Below are positions 5,577 through 11,278 of a stretch of DNA of 11,278 nt, piece by piece (position 1 is the first letter of the stretch; each line of letters begins with the position of its first letter). The stretch spans positions 1 through 11,278 of the forward strand of contig CAYLZW010000195.1 in the NCBI GenBank assembly GCA_964388085.1, in the 5' to 3' direction. Made by a program: the position numbers and the translations under genes. The notes beneath the pieces were generated by a model. The model searched no databases and was not told the origin of the DNA. It saw nothing but the letters and a program-made list of their open reading frames with translations. Source of the stretch: CAYLZW01 sp964388085. GTDB taxonomy: Bacteria; Myxococcota; UBA727; CAYLZW01.

Positions 5577-8078
5577 ATGAGAGGTCCCGTTATTCTCGGA
5601 GCCGCGTTGGCCGTCAGCCTCGCCTCATCTCCCGCTCATTCCGTCTCCTTCTCGTCGTCGAGGAGCGCGCCGGCGCAAGCGAGCGCGGCCGAGATCGCCG
5701 CCGCGATCGATCGCCTCGCGGTGGTCGGCAGCGTGCTCTACGTCGCCGCCCACCCTGATGACGAGAACACGAGGCTGCTTGCCTGGCTCGTCGGAGAGCG
5801 CGGCCTGCGCGCCGGCTACCTCTCCATGACGCGCGGCGACGGGGGACAAAACCTCATCGGCTCCGAGCAGGCGGAGCTGCTCGGCCTCATCCGCACGCAG
5901 GAGCTCCTCGCGGCGCGCCGCATCGACGGCGCCGAGCAGCTGTTCACGCGCGCGCGCGACTTCGGCTACTCGAAGAGCGCGGACGAGACCTTGCGCGTGT
6001 GGGGCAAGGACGAGGTGCTCGCCGACGTCGTGCTCGCCATCCGCCGCTTTCGTCCCGACGTCATCATCACGCGCTTTACGACATCACCGCCGAACCACGG
6101 GCACCACACCGCCTCCGCGCTGCTCGCCGCGGAGGCCTTTACGGCGGCGGCGGATCCGAAGCGCTTCCCCGAGCAGCTCCAGGGCGGGCTCGAGCCCTGG
6201 CGCGCCGATCGCCTGCTGCAGAACGTGTCGACGTGGAGGATGGAGCCGGATGCGGATATGTCCGCGTATCTTCACGTCGACGTCGGCGGGTACGATCCGC
6301 TGAGCGGCCGCTCGTGGGGCGAGATCGCCGGCGTGAGCCGCAGCCAGCACAAGAGCCAGGGTTTTGGATCGGCCGGCACGCGTGGCCCCACGCTCGAGTA
6401 CTTCGAGCCGCTCGCGGGCACGTCGCCTCGCCGGGAGGCGTTCGAGGCGCTCGACTTCAGTTGGTCGAGGTTCAAGGGCACCGCGAAGCTCATGAGCGCC
6501 ATCGACGCCGCGCGAGAGGGCTTCGATGTGCGCGCGCCCTCCGAGAGCCTGCCGGCGCTGGCGCGCGTCCACGCCGCGCTCCGCGCGCTGCCCGACAGCA
6601 ACCCCTGGAAGGCCGCGAAGCTGAAGGACCTCGAGCCGATCATGGCCTCCTGTGCCGGCCTGCACCTCGACGTCACCGCCGCCGAGGCGACCATCGTCCC
6701 GGGCGGCGAGCTGCCCGTGCGCATCAGCGCCCTGAACCGCTCGCCGGCGAAGGCTCGCCTCGTCGGGGTGACGCTACCGGGCGGCGTTCGCGTGAAGGTC
6801 GGCCGCTCCCTGCCACACCACAAGCCCGTCGAGCTCGAGCGCGCCTTGAAGCTCGGCCGGAGCGCTCCCATCTCGACGCCGTATTGGCTCGAAGAGCCCG
6901 CGGTCGGCGGCTTGTACACCGTGTCCGACCCGACGCTGATCGGCTTTCCCGAGGGCGAGCCGCCGCTCGAGGCCGCGTTCGACCTCGACATCGCCGGCGT
7001 GCGCGTGCAGCTCGAGCGGCCCGTGCGTTACACGTGGGTGGATCCCGTGCGCGGCGAGCTCTCTCGCGTCGTCGAGGTCGCGCCGGACGTGACCCTCGAG
7101 CTCGAACGCGACGTGATCATGGTGCCTAACGGCAAGCCGTTAGCGGTGCCCGTCACCGTCGTCGCCGGGCGCGCCGCGGTGAAGGGCGCCGTGAAGCTCG
7201 AGCTGCCCGCCGGCTGGCGCGCGTCGCCGAAGCAGGCGACGTTCGCGCTCGCATCGCGCGGAGAGCGGCGCGCGCTCACGTTTCAGGTGACGCCACCGAA
7301 GGGCGGGGGCGAGCCGGGTCGCTTGCGCGCCGTAGCCGTCGTGAACGGCCGCGAGTCGTCGTGGAAGGTGCGCACGGTGCAGCACGAGCACATCCCGACC
7401 CAGACCGTGCGGCAGGCGGCGGAGGCGGCCCTCGTGCCGCTCCCGCTCGTCATCGAAGGCAAGAACATCGCCTACATCCCCGGGCCCGGAGACAGCGTCG
7501 CCGAGAGCCTCGCCGCGGTGGGCTATGACGTCACGCTCTTGTCCGACGAGCGCCTGGCGCATGAAGATCTCAGCCGCTTCCACGCCGTCGTCGTCGGCGT
7601 CCGCGCCTACAACGCCAACCCCGGGCTCGGCGCGCATCGCGACCGCCTCTTGCTCTACGTCAAAGAGGGCGGCCGGCTCGTCGTGCAGTACATGACGAAC
7701 AGCCGCGTGGGGCCGCTCACCGTCGAGGTGGGGCCCTATCCCCTCGAGATCGGACGCGACCGCGTCACCGACGAGACCGCCACCATGAGCGCCATCGACG
7801 CCAAGGAGCCGCTGCTCGCGGGACCGAACCAGATCGGCGCCGCGGACTTCGAGGGCTGGGTGCAAGAGCGCGGCCTCTACTTCGCGCACACGTGGGATCG
7901 ACGCTACCGGCCGGTGTTCCGCATGCACGACGAGGGGGAGGCGCCGCTCGAGGGCGCGCTGCTCGTGGCCGACTATGGCAAAGGCAAGTTCGTCTACACG
8001 GGGGTCGCCTTCTTCCGACAGCTGCCGGCCGGCGTGCCCGGCGCCTACCGCCTGATGGCGAACCTGTTGGCGCAATGA
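5577..8078 (+). CDS. Exported multidomain PIG-L (LmbE-like) deacetylase
   Basis: From ATG 5577 the protein has 833 residues. The frame is open much further upstream, but only this start gives a signal peptide (MRGPVILGAALAVSLASS), so it should act outside the cytoplasm. Residues about 45-290 are a PIG-L domain: AAHPDDEN with His59 and Asp62 as zinc ligands and Asp61 as base, then TRGDGGQN, IRTQELLAARRIDGAEQ and NHGHHTASA with the third-ligand His at 174-177. Residues about 505-595 look like a NEW3/NPCBM-associated beta domain. Residues about 629-833 look like a glutamine-amidotransferase-like Rossmann domain (IAYIPGPGDS, VVVGVRAYN, YVKEGGRLVVQYM). That last domain contains no cysteine, so it should not be a working amidotransferase. 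The family removes N-acetyl groups from amino sugars; the substrate here is unknown. It overlaps the next small gene as ATGA and diverges from bshC, which suggests a link to bacillithiol-type compounds. This is not BshB2: it is exported and three times longer. Confidence 0.85.
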   Translation: MRGPVILGAALAVSLASSPAHSVSFSSSRSAPAQASAAEIAAAIDRLAVVGSVLYVAAHPDDENTRLLAWLVGERGLRAGYLSMTRGDGGQNLIGSEQAELLGLIRTQELLAARRIDGAEQLFTRARDFGYSKSADETLRVWGKDEVLADVVLAIRRFRPDVIITRFTTSPPNHGHHTASALLAAEAFTAAADPKRFPEQLQGGLEPWRADRLLQNVSTWRMEPDADMSAYLHVDVGGYDPLSGRSWGEIAGVSRSQHKSQGFGSAGTRGPTLEYFEPLAGTSPRREAFEALDFSWSRFKGTAKLMSAIDAAREGFDVRAPSESLPALARVHAALRALPDSNPWKAAKLKDLEPIMASCAGLHLDVTAAEATIVPGGELPVRISALNRSPAKARLVGVTLPGGVRVKVGRSLPHHKPVELERALKLGRSAPISTPYWLEEPAVGGLYTVSDPTLIGFPEGEPPLEAAFDLDIAGVRVQLERPVRYTWVDPVRGELSRVVEVAPDVTLELERDVIMVPNGKPLAVPVTVVAGRAAVKGAVKLELPAGWRASPKQATFALASRGERRALTFQVTPPKGGGEPGRLRAVAVVNGRESSWKVRTVQHEHIPTQTVRQAAEAALVPLPLVIEGKNIAYIPGPGDSVAESLAAVGYDVTLLSDERLAHEDLSRFHAVVVGVRAYNANPGLGAHRDRLLLYVKEGGRLVVQYMTNSRVGPLTVEVGPYPLEIGRDRVTDETATMSAIDAKEPLLAGPNQIGAADFEGWVQERGLYFAHTWDRRYRPVFRMHDEGEAPLEGALLVADYGKGKFVYTGVAFFRQLPAGVPGAYRLMANLLAQ

Positions 8079-8224
8079 CCGAGCACGAGGACGCTCCGGC
8101 CGCCGCCGAGCTCGACGACAAGCCGCCGGTGCTCGGCTCCTGGCGCACCATCTACCTCACGGTGCTCGGCGTGCTCGCCACCGTCATCGCGCTCTTCACC
8201 CTGATCACGCAGGTGTACGCATGA
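8075..8224 (+). CDS. 49-residue single-span membrane protein, probable symporter accessory subunit
   Basis: ATG at 8075 overlaps the PIG-L stop (ATGA, 8075-8078), and the TGA at 8222-8224 overlaps the symporter ATG (ATGA, 8221-8224). The 49 residues have an acidic, Ala-rich N-terminus (1-15), then PPVLGSWRTIYLTVLG, and one hydrophobic helix (about 25-46) ending in LITQVYA. The Gly-Ser-Trp-Arg-x-x-Tyr step just before the helix resembles small proteins found beside SSS transporters in other bacteria; this is recalled resemblance, not a search result. Several SSS carriers have small membrane partners encoded just upstream (for example YjcH with ActP, YhdT with PanF). A similar helper role is inferred from the position and topology. 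Its overlap on both sides with good genes and in-frame coding bias supports it as real. Confidence 0.8.
   Translation: MTEHEDAPAAAELDDKPPVLGSWRTIYLTVLGVLATVIALFTLITQVYA
8211..8215 (+). promoter_or_regulatory. Ribosome binding site of the symporter gene
   Basis: AGGTG at 8211-8215, inside the small membrane-protein gene, lies 5 bases before ATG 8221. It supports that start and the tight coupling with the small gene. Confidence 0.45.
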
Positions 8225-9924
8225 CGACGCTGGACTGGATCGTCCTCGGCGGCACCATCGCGGCCATCGTCGGCTGGGGCATCTGGAAGACGCGCGGCGC
8301 GAACACCAGCGCCGACTACCTGCGCGGCGGCTACGAGCTGCGCTGGCACACCATCGGCCTCTCCGTCATGGCGACGCAGGCGAGCGCCATCACGTTCCTC
8401 TCGGTGCCCGGGCAGGCGTACGAAGACGGCATGCGCTTCGTGCAGTTCTATTTCGGGCTGCCCATCGCGATGGTCATCATCAGCGCCGTGTTCGTGCCCA
8501 TCTACTACCGGCTGCACGTGTTCACGGCGTACGAGTACCTCGAGTCGCGCTTCGACGTGAAGACGCGCTTGCTGGGCGCCTTCTTGTTCCTGATTCAGCG
8601 CGGTCTCGCCGCCGGCATCACCATCTACGCGCCGGCCATCATCCTCTCGACCATCCTCGGCTGGCCGCTCGAGCCCACCGTCGTCGTCATGGGCAGCGTC
8701 GTTATCTTCTATACGGTGTCGGGCGGCTCGAAGACCGTCAGCCAGACGCAGAAGCAGCAGATGATCGTGATGCTCGGCGGCATGGTGGTGGCCGCGCTCG
8801 TCATCGTCTTTCAGCTCCCCGACGACATCAGCTTCGGCGAGGCCGTCGACGTGGCAGGCGCGCTCGGGCGCATGAACGTGGTCGACTTCAAGCTCGACTT
8901 CGAGAACCGCTACAACTTCTGGTCGGGCATCACCGGCGGCCTGTTCCTGGCGCTCAGCTACTTCGGCACCGACCAGTCGCAGGTGGGCCGCTACCTCACC
9001 GGCAAATCCATCACCGAGAGCCGCCTCGGCCTGCTCTTCAACGGCGTGCTCAAGATCCCCATGCAGTTCGGGATCCTCTTCGTCGGCGTGCTCGTGTTCG
9101 CCTTCTATCAGTTCAACGTCCCGCCGCTGTTCTTCAACGAGCCGCTCGAGGCGCGCGTCCAGGCGACCGAGCACGCCGGGGCGCTGGCCGCCATCGAGGA
9201 GCGCTGGCAGGCGGCGCACGAGGACAAGCACGTCGAGGCGCGACGCTACCTCGCCGCGCTCGAGAGCGACGACGACGCCACGGCGGCAACGGCGAAGGCG
9301 GCGCTGCAGCAGGCAGCGTCGAAGACCGACGCCATCCGGGCCGAGGCGAAAGCGCTCGCGGCCGTCGCCCTCCCGGGGGTGGTCACGAAGGACTCGGACT
9401 ACATCTTCCTCAGCTTCGTGAAGCAGTGGCTGCCCATGGGGCTGCTCGGGCTGCTCATCGCCGTAATCCTGTCCGCGGCCATGAGCTCCATCGCGAGCGA
9501 GCTGAACGCCCTCGGCACGACGACGGTGATCGACTTCTACCGGCGGGTCTTCAAGCCGGACGCCTCCGATCGGCACGTGTTGATCGCGTCGAAGCTGTTC
9601 ACGGTGTTCTGGGGCCTCATGGCCGTCGGCTTCGCGAGCTTCGCGTCGCTGCTCGACAACCTCATCCAGGCCGTGAACATCCTCGGCTCGCTGTTCTACG
9701 GCACGGTGCTCGGCATCTTCCTGGTCGCCTTCTTCGTCAAGCGCGTGGGCGCCAACGCCGTGTTCCTCGCCGCGCTGGCGTCGCAGGGCATCGTGTTCTC
9801 GGCCTACGCCTTCAGCGACATCGGCTACCTGTGGTTCAACGTCATCGGCTGCGCCGGCGTCGTCTTCCTTGGCCTCGTGCTGCAGGTGATCCTGCGCGGC
9901 GCGAGCCCGAGCACGGCGGTCTGA
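8221..9924 (+). CDS. Sodium:solute symporter, SSS (SGLT-like) family
   Basis: This 567-residue, many-span inner-membrane carrier uses the Na+ gradient to import a small molecule. Family features: DWIVLGGTIAAIVGWGIW as first helix, ADYLRGGYELRWHTIGLS, then MATQASAITFLSVPG in the next helix, YYRLHVFTAYEYLESRF, SYFGTDQSQVGRYLTGKS, and LSAAMSSIASELNALGTTT, where Ser422-Ser423 match the Na+-site serines of vSGLT by alignment of the motif. Residues about 307-390 are a long, charged, Ala-rich helical loop between two membrane segments, longer than in classical SGLT-like carriers. The substrate cannot be read from sequence. Its gene overlaps the small membrane protein, which overlaps the exported deacetylase, so the likely cargo is the product of that enzyme, perhaps a de-acetylated amino sugar or conjugate. 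Family assignment is sure; the cargo is inferred. Confidence 0.92.
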   Translation: MTTLDWIVLGGTIAAIVGWGIWKTRGANTSADYLRGGYELRWHTIGLSVMATQASAITFLSVPGQAYEDGMRFVQFYFGLPIAMVIISAVFVPIYYRLHVFTAYEYLESRFDVKTRLLGAFLFLIQRGLAAGITIYAPAIILSTILGWPLEPTVVVMGSVVIFYTVSGGSKTVSQTQKQQMIVMLGGMVVAALVIVFQLPDDISFGEAVDVAGALGRMNVVDFKLDFENRYNFWSGITGGLFLALSYFGTDQSQVGRYLTGKSITESRLGLLFNGVLKIPMQFGILFVGVLVFAFYQFNVPPLFFNEPLEARVQATEHAGALAAIEERWQAAHEDKHVEARRYLAALESDDDATAATAKAALQQAASKTDAIRAEAKALAAVALPGVVTKDSDYIFLSFVKQWLPMGLLGLLIAVILSAAMSSIASELNALGTTTVIDFYRRVFKPDASDRHVLIASKLFTVFWGLMAVGFASFASLLDNLIQAVNILGSLFYGTVLGIFLVAFFVKRVGANAVFLAALASQGIVFSAYAFSDIGYLWFNVIGCAGVVFLGLVLQVILRGASPSTAV

Positions 9925-10064
9925 GCGTACGAGAGCAGGGCCGCGCCTCGCAGAGGCCGCTCGCCGGCGAAATTGTGCGCAGAAACGACGCGGCCGTGGC
10001 CTCGCCATGACACGGGGTGCATAAGCCACGATCTGCAGCGCTCGAGAGCGCGCGAGGAGCCGCG
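9925..10064 (+). other. 140-base gap between the symporter and desaturase genes
   Basis: There is no coding capacity of note. A 5-bp stem with a 3-base loop (GCCTC 9945-9949, GAGGC 9953-9957) and a perfect palindrome TCGCCGGCGA (9961-9970) follow the symporter and could weakly end or pause transcription, although no T-run is present. A GCGCTC/GAGCGC stem (10038-10051) sits directly before the desaturase ribosome site. TTGTGC at 9973-9978 equals the -35 proposed for the DUF2911 gene, but no -10 stands at the right distance. The desaturase promoter therefore remains unplaced. Confidence 0.4.
10054..10059 (+). promoter_or_regulatory. Ribosome binding site that decides the desaturase start
   Basis: GAGGAG lies 5 bases before ATG 10065. 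The in-frame ATG at 10017 has no such site and would add 16 residues that do not resemble a desaturase N-terminus. Confidence 0.65.
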
Positions 10065-11201
10065 ATGCAGCCCAAGGTGAAGTTTCACCAGTCGGACAAG
10101 ACGTTTCACGCCCTCTTGAAGGTGCGCGTGAACGCGTACTTCGACGAGCACCACCTCTCGAAGTACGGCGACGGACGCATGGTGCGAAAGACGCTCTTCT
10201 GGCTCGGCGCCTGCGCGGCCGTATACGCCACCTACCTGAGCGGCGTGCTGCCGCCGTGGGGCGTCGTCGCGCTGCTGGCCCTGAACGGCTTCGTCGTCGC
10301 CTGCTTCGGCTTCAACACGGGGCACGACGCCATCCACGGCGCCTACTCGCGGAGGCCCTCGGTCAACTGGTTGCTCGGCGGCGTGTTCGATCTGCTCGGC
10401 GCCAGCTCGTACACCTGGTCCATCGCGCACAACTGGCTGCACCACACCTACACGAACGTCCCGCTCGTCGACAGCGACCTCGACCCCGGCCCTTGGATGC
10501 GCTTTGGGCCCGAGCGCCGCGTGTATTGGTTCCACCGCTTTCAGCAGCTCTACATGTGGCCGCTGTACACGCTGACGACGATCGTCTGGACCTTCAAGAA
10601 GGACTGGCTGCAGATCGCCGAGCGCGATCCGCGGACGGGAAAGCACGCGCCTCCCTCGGCCGCGCTCGGCATGGTGGCCGGCAAGGCGCTGCACTTCGCG
10701 GTCTTTCTCGTCGTGCCCGCGCTCGTGGCTCCCTATTCGCTCGGGATCATCGTGCTCGGCTACTTCGTCTCGCACATGGTCTCCGGCGTCACGCTGGCGC
10801 TGGTCTTTCAGCTCGCCCACGTCGTCGAGGGGCCGGTCTATCCGCGCCCCGACGAGCGCGGCGTGCTGCACACGAGCTGGGCCGAGCACCAGCTGCGCAC
10901 GACGGCGAATTTCTCCGCCGGGCGCCCGCTCGCGACGTTCCTCGTCGGCGGCCTCAACCACCAGATCGAGCACCACCTGTTCGCCGGCATCTGCCACATC
11001 CACTACCCCGCGCTGTCGAAGATCGTGCGCGAGACGGCGCTCGAGTTCGGGCTGCCCTACCACGAGCACGAGAGCTTCTTCACGGCGCTGGCGTCGCACT
11101 ACCGCGTGATGCGTACCCTCGGCCGCGCGCCCCTCGTCGATCTCTCGGCGACGTTGCCGCAGGTGGAGCCGCTCGAGAGCGTCGAGGCCGCCGCCGCCTG
11201 A
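10065..11201 (+). CDS. Membrane fatty-acid desaturase, front-end (Delta6-like) type
   Basis: This 378-residue di-iron membrane enzyme introduces a double bond into an acyl chain. The three histidine boxes are present: HDAIH (87-91), HNWLHH (122-127) and QIEHH (300-304). A Gln in place of the first His in the third box, with the N-H-Q-I-E-H-H-L-F context, is the mark of front-end desaturases such as Delta5/Delta6 enzymes. Eukaryotic front-end enzymes usually carry an N-terminal cytochrome b5; this one does not, so it needs an external electron donor. Hydrophobic segments lie about 43-80, 95-125, 165-180 and 205-250. The start at 10065 is set by a good ribosome site. The gene stands 140 bases from the symporter and is probably transcribed separately. 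Regioselectivity and acyl carrier (CoA, ACP or lipid) cannot be read from the sequence. A hydroxylase or conjugase of the same superfamily is less likely. Confidence 0.9.
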   Translation: MQPKVKFHQSDKTFHALLKVRVNAYFDEHHLSKYGDGRMVRKTLFWLGACAAVYATYLSGVLPPWGVVALLALNGFVVACFGFNTGHDAIHGAYSRRPSVNWLLGGVFDLLGASSYTWSIAHNWLHHTYTNVPLVDSDLDPGPWMRFGPERRVYWFHRFQQLYMWPLYTLTTIVWTFKKDWLQIAERDPRTGKHAPPSAALGMVAGKALHFAVFLVVPALVAPYSLGIIVLGYFVSHMVSGVTLALVFQLAHVVEGPVYPRPDERGVLHTSWAEHQLRTTANFSAGRPLATFLVGGLNHQIEHHLFAGICHIHYPALSKIVRETALEFGLPYHEHESFFTALASHYRVMRTLGRAPLVDLSATLPQVEPLESVEAAAA

Positions 11202-11214
11202 GGCTCGGACTCGA

Positions 11215-11220
11215 TACAGT
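11215..11220 (+). promoter_or_regulatory. -10-like hexamer before the last gene
   Basis: TACAGT ends 6 bases before ATG 11227, which would place the transcription start at or near the A of the start codon. No -35 match and no Shine-Dalgarno site are visible. This is the same geometry as upstream of the PIG-L gene. Confidence 0.3.
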
Positions 11221-11226
11221 CTCGCC

Positions 11227-11278
11227 ATGGTGCGTCGTGACGAAGACGGCTTGGATCGCCGGCCTGCCGGGGCCGAGT
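11227..11278 (+). CDS. Start of an unidentified gene, cut by the window edge
   Basis: ATG at 11227 opens a frame of 17 codons (MVRRDEDGLDRRPAG and on) to the edge with no stop. It begins 25 bases after the desaturase stop. No ribosome site precedes it, but a TACAGT hexamer stands 6 bases upstream, so a leaderless start is possible. The visible part is charged and hydrophilic, with no signal peptide. The product cannot be recognised from this much sequence, and the frame may be fortuitous. Confidence 0.35.
   Translation, partial: MVRRDEDGLDRRPAGAE

Noticed and set aside
5577..8078. PIG-L gene considered as BshB2 or a classical bacillithiol conjugate amidase
   Set aside because: Those are short cytoplasmic enzymes; this one has a signal peptide and about 540 extra residues of other domains.
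8152..10029. Long antisense frame (625 codons) on the - strand opposite the symporter
   Set aside because: Its translation is Arg/Glu/Asp/His-rich with no domain, and it mirrors the GC-biased codons of a clear SSS gene on the other strand.
10017..10064. Earlier start for the desaturase at ATG 10017
   Set aside because: GAGGAG at 10054-10059 clearly serves ATG 10065, and the added residues show no family resemblance.
9825..11228. Antisense frame of 467 codons on the - strand over the desaturase
   Set aside because: Low-complexity Arg/Glu/Asp/Val product, shadow of a gene with intact histidine boxes.

Overview
This is a high-GC, gene-dense chromosomal window that reads like a Myxococcota-type ('deltaproteobacterial') genome. 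The clues are strong G/C preference at third codon positions, secreted proteins with Gly/Glu or Asp/Ala/Gly/Ser-rich low-complexity linkers after the export signal, and long antisense open frames that are only shadows. The taxonomic guess is an inference from style, not from a marker gene. No RNA gene, insertion sequence, phage gene or CRISPR array was seen.

Left part (1-1871, + strand). The first gene is the 3' end of a secreted cupredoxin-domain protein whose visible part starts in a Gly-Glu tandem-repeat linker. It is tightly coupled to a lipoprotein with one C-terminal CxxCH haem site, probably a cytochrome P460-type protein. A separately promoted, exported DUF2911 protein with a C-terminal TPR-like helical tail follows. 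A 9-bp perfect inverted repeat separates it from the convergent operon and includes the last codon of that operon.

Centre (1915-5512, - strand). A complete bacillithiol operon is read in the order bshC, bshB1, bshA: the putative cysteine ligase, the GlcNAc-malate deacetylase and the GlcNAc-malate synthase. Both junctions are ATGA overlaps. These three enzymes are sufficient to make bacillithiol from UDP-GlcNAc, L-malate and L-cysteine.

Right of centre (5577-9924, + strand). Diverging from bshC across about 64 bp is a second three-gene unit, also joined by ATGA overlaps. It encodes an 833-residue exported PIG-L (LmbE-like) deacetylase with extra C-terminal domains, a 49-residue single-span membrane protein that is easy to miss, and a sodium:solute symporter (SSS family) with a long charged loop. 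BshB1 and the exported PIG-L protein share the same catalytic fold. The layout therefore suggests a hypothesis: an extracytoplasmic deacetylase plus a dedicated Na+-coupled importer acts on an amino-sugar or thiol-conjugate compound linked to bacillithiol metabolism. This is the most interesting part of the window.

Right end (10065-11278, + strand). A membrane fatty-acid desaturase of the front-end type follows, with a Q-x-x-H-H third histidine box and no fused cytochrome b5. The start of one further gene, with a promoter-like hexamer placed as for a leaderless transcript, runs off the window.
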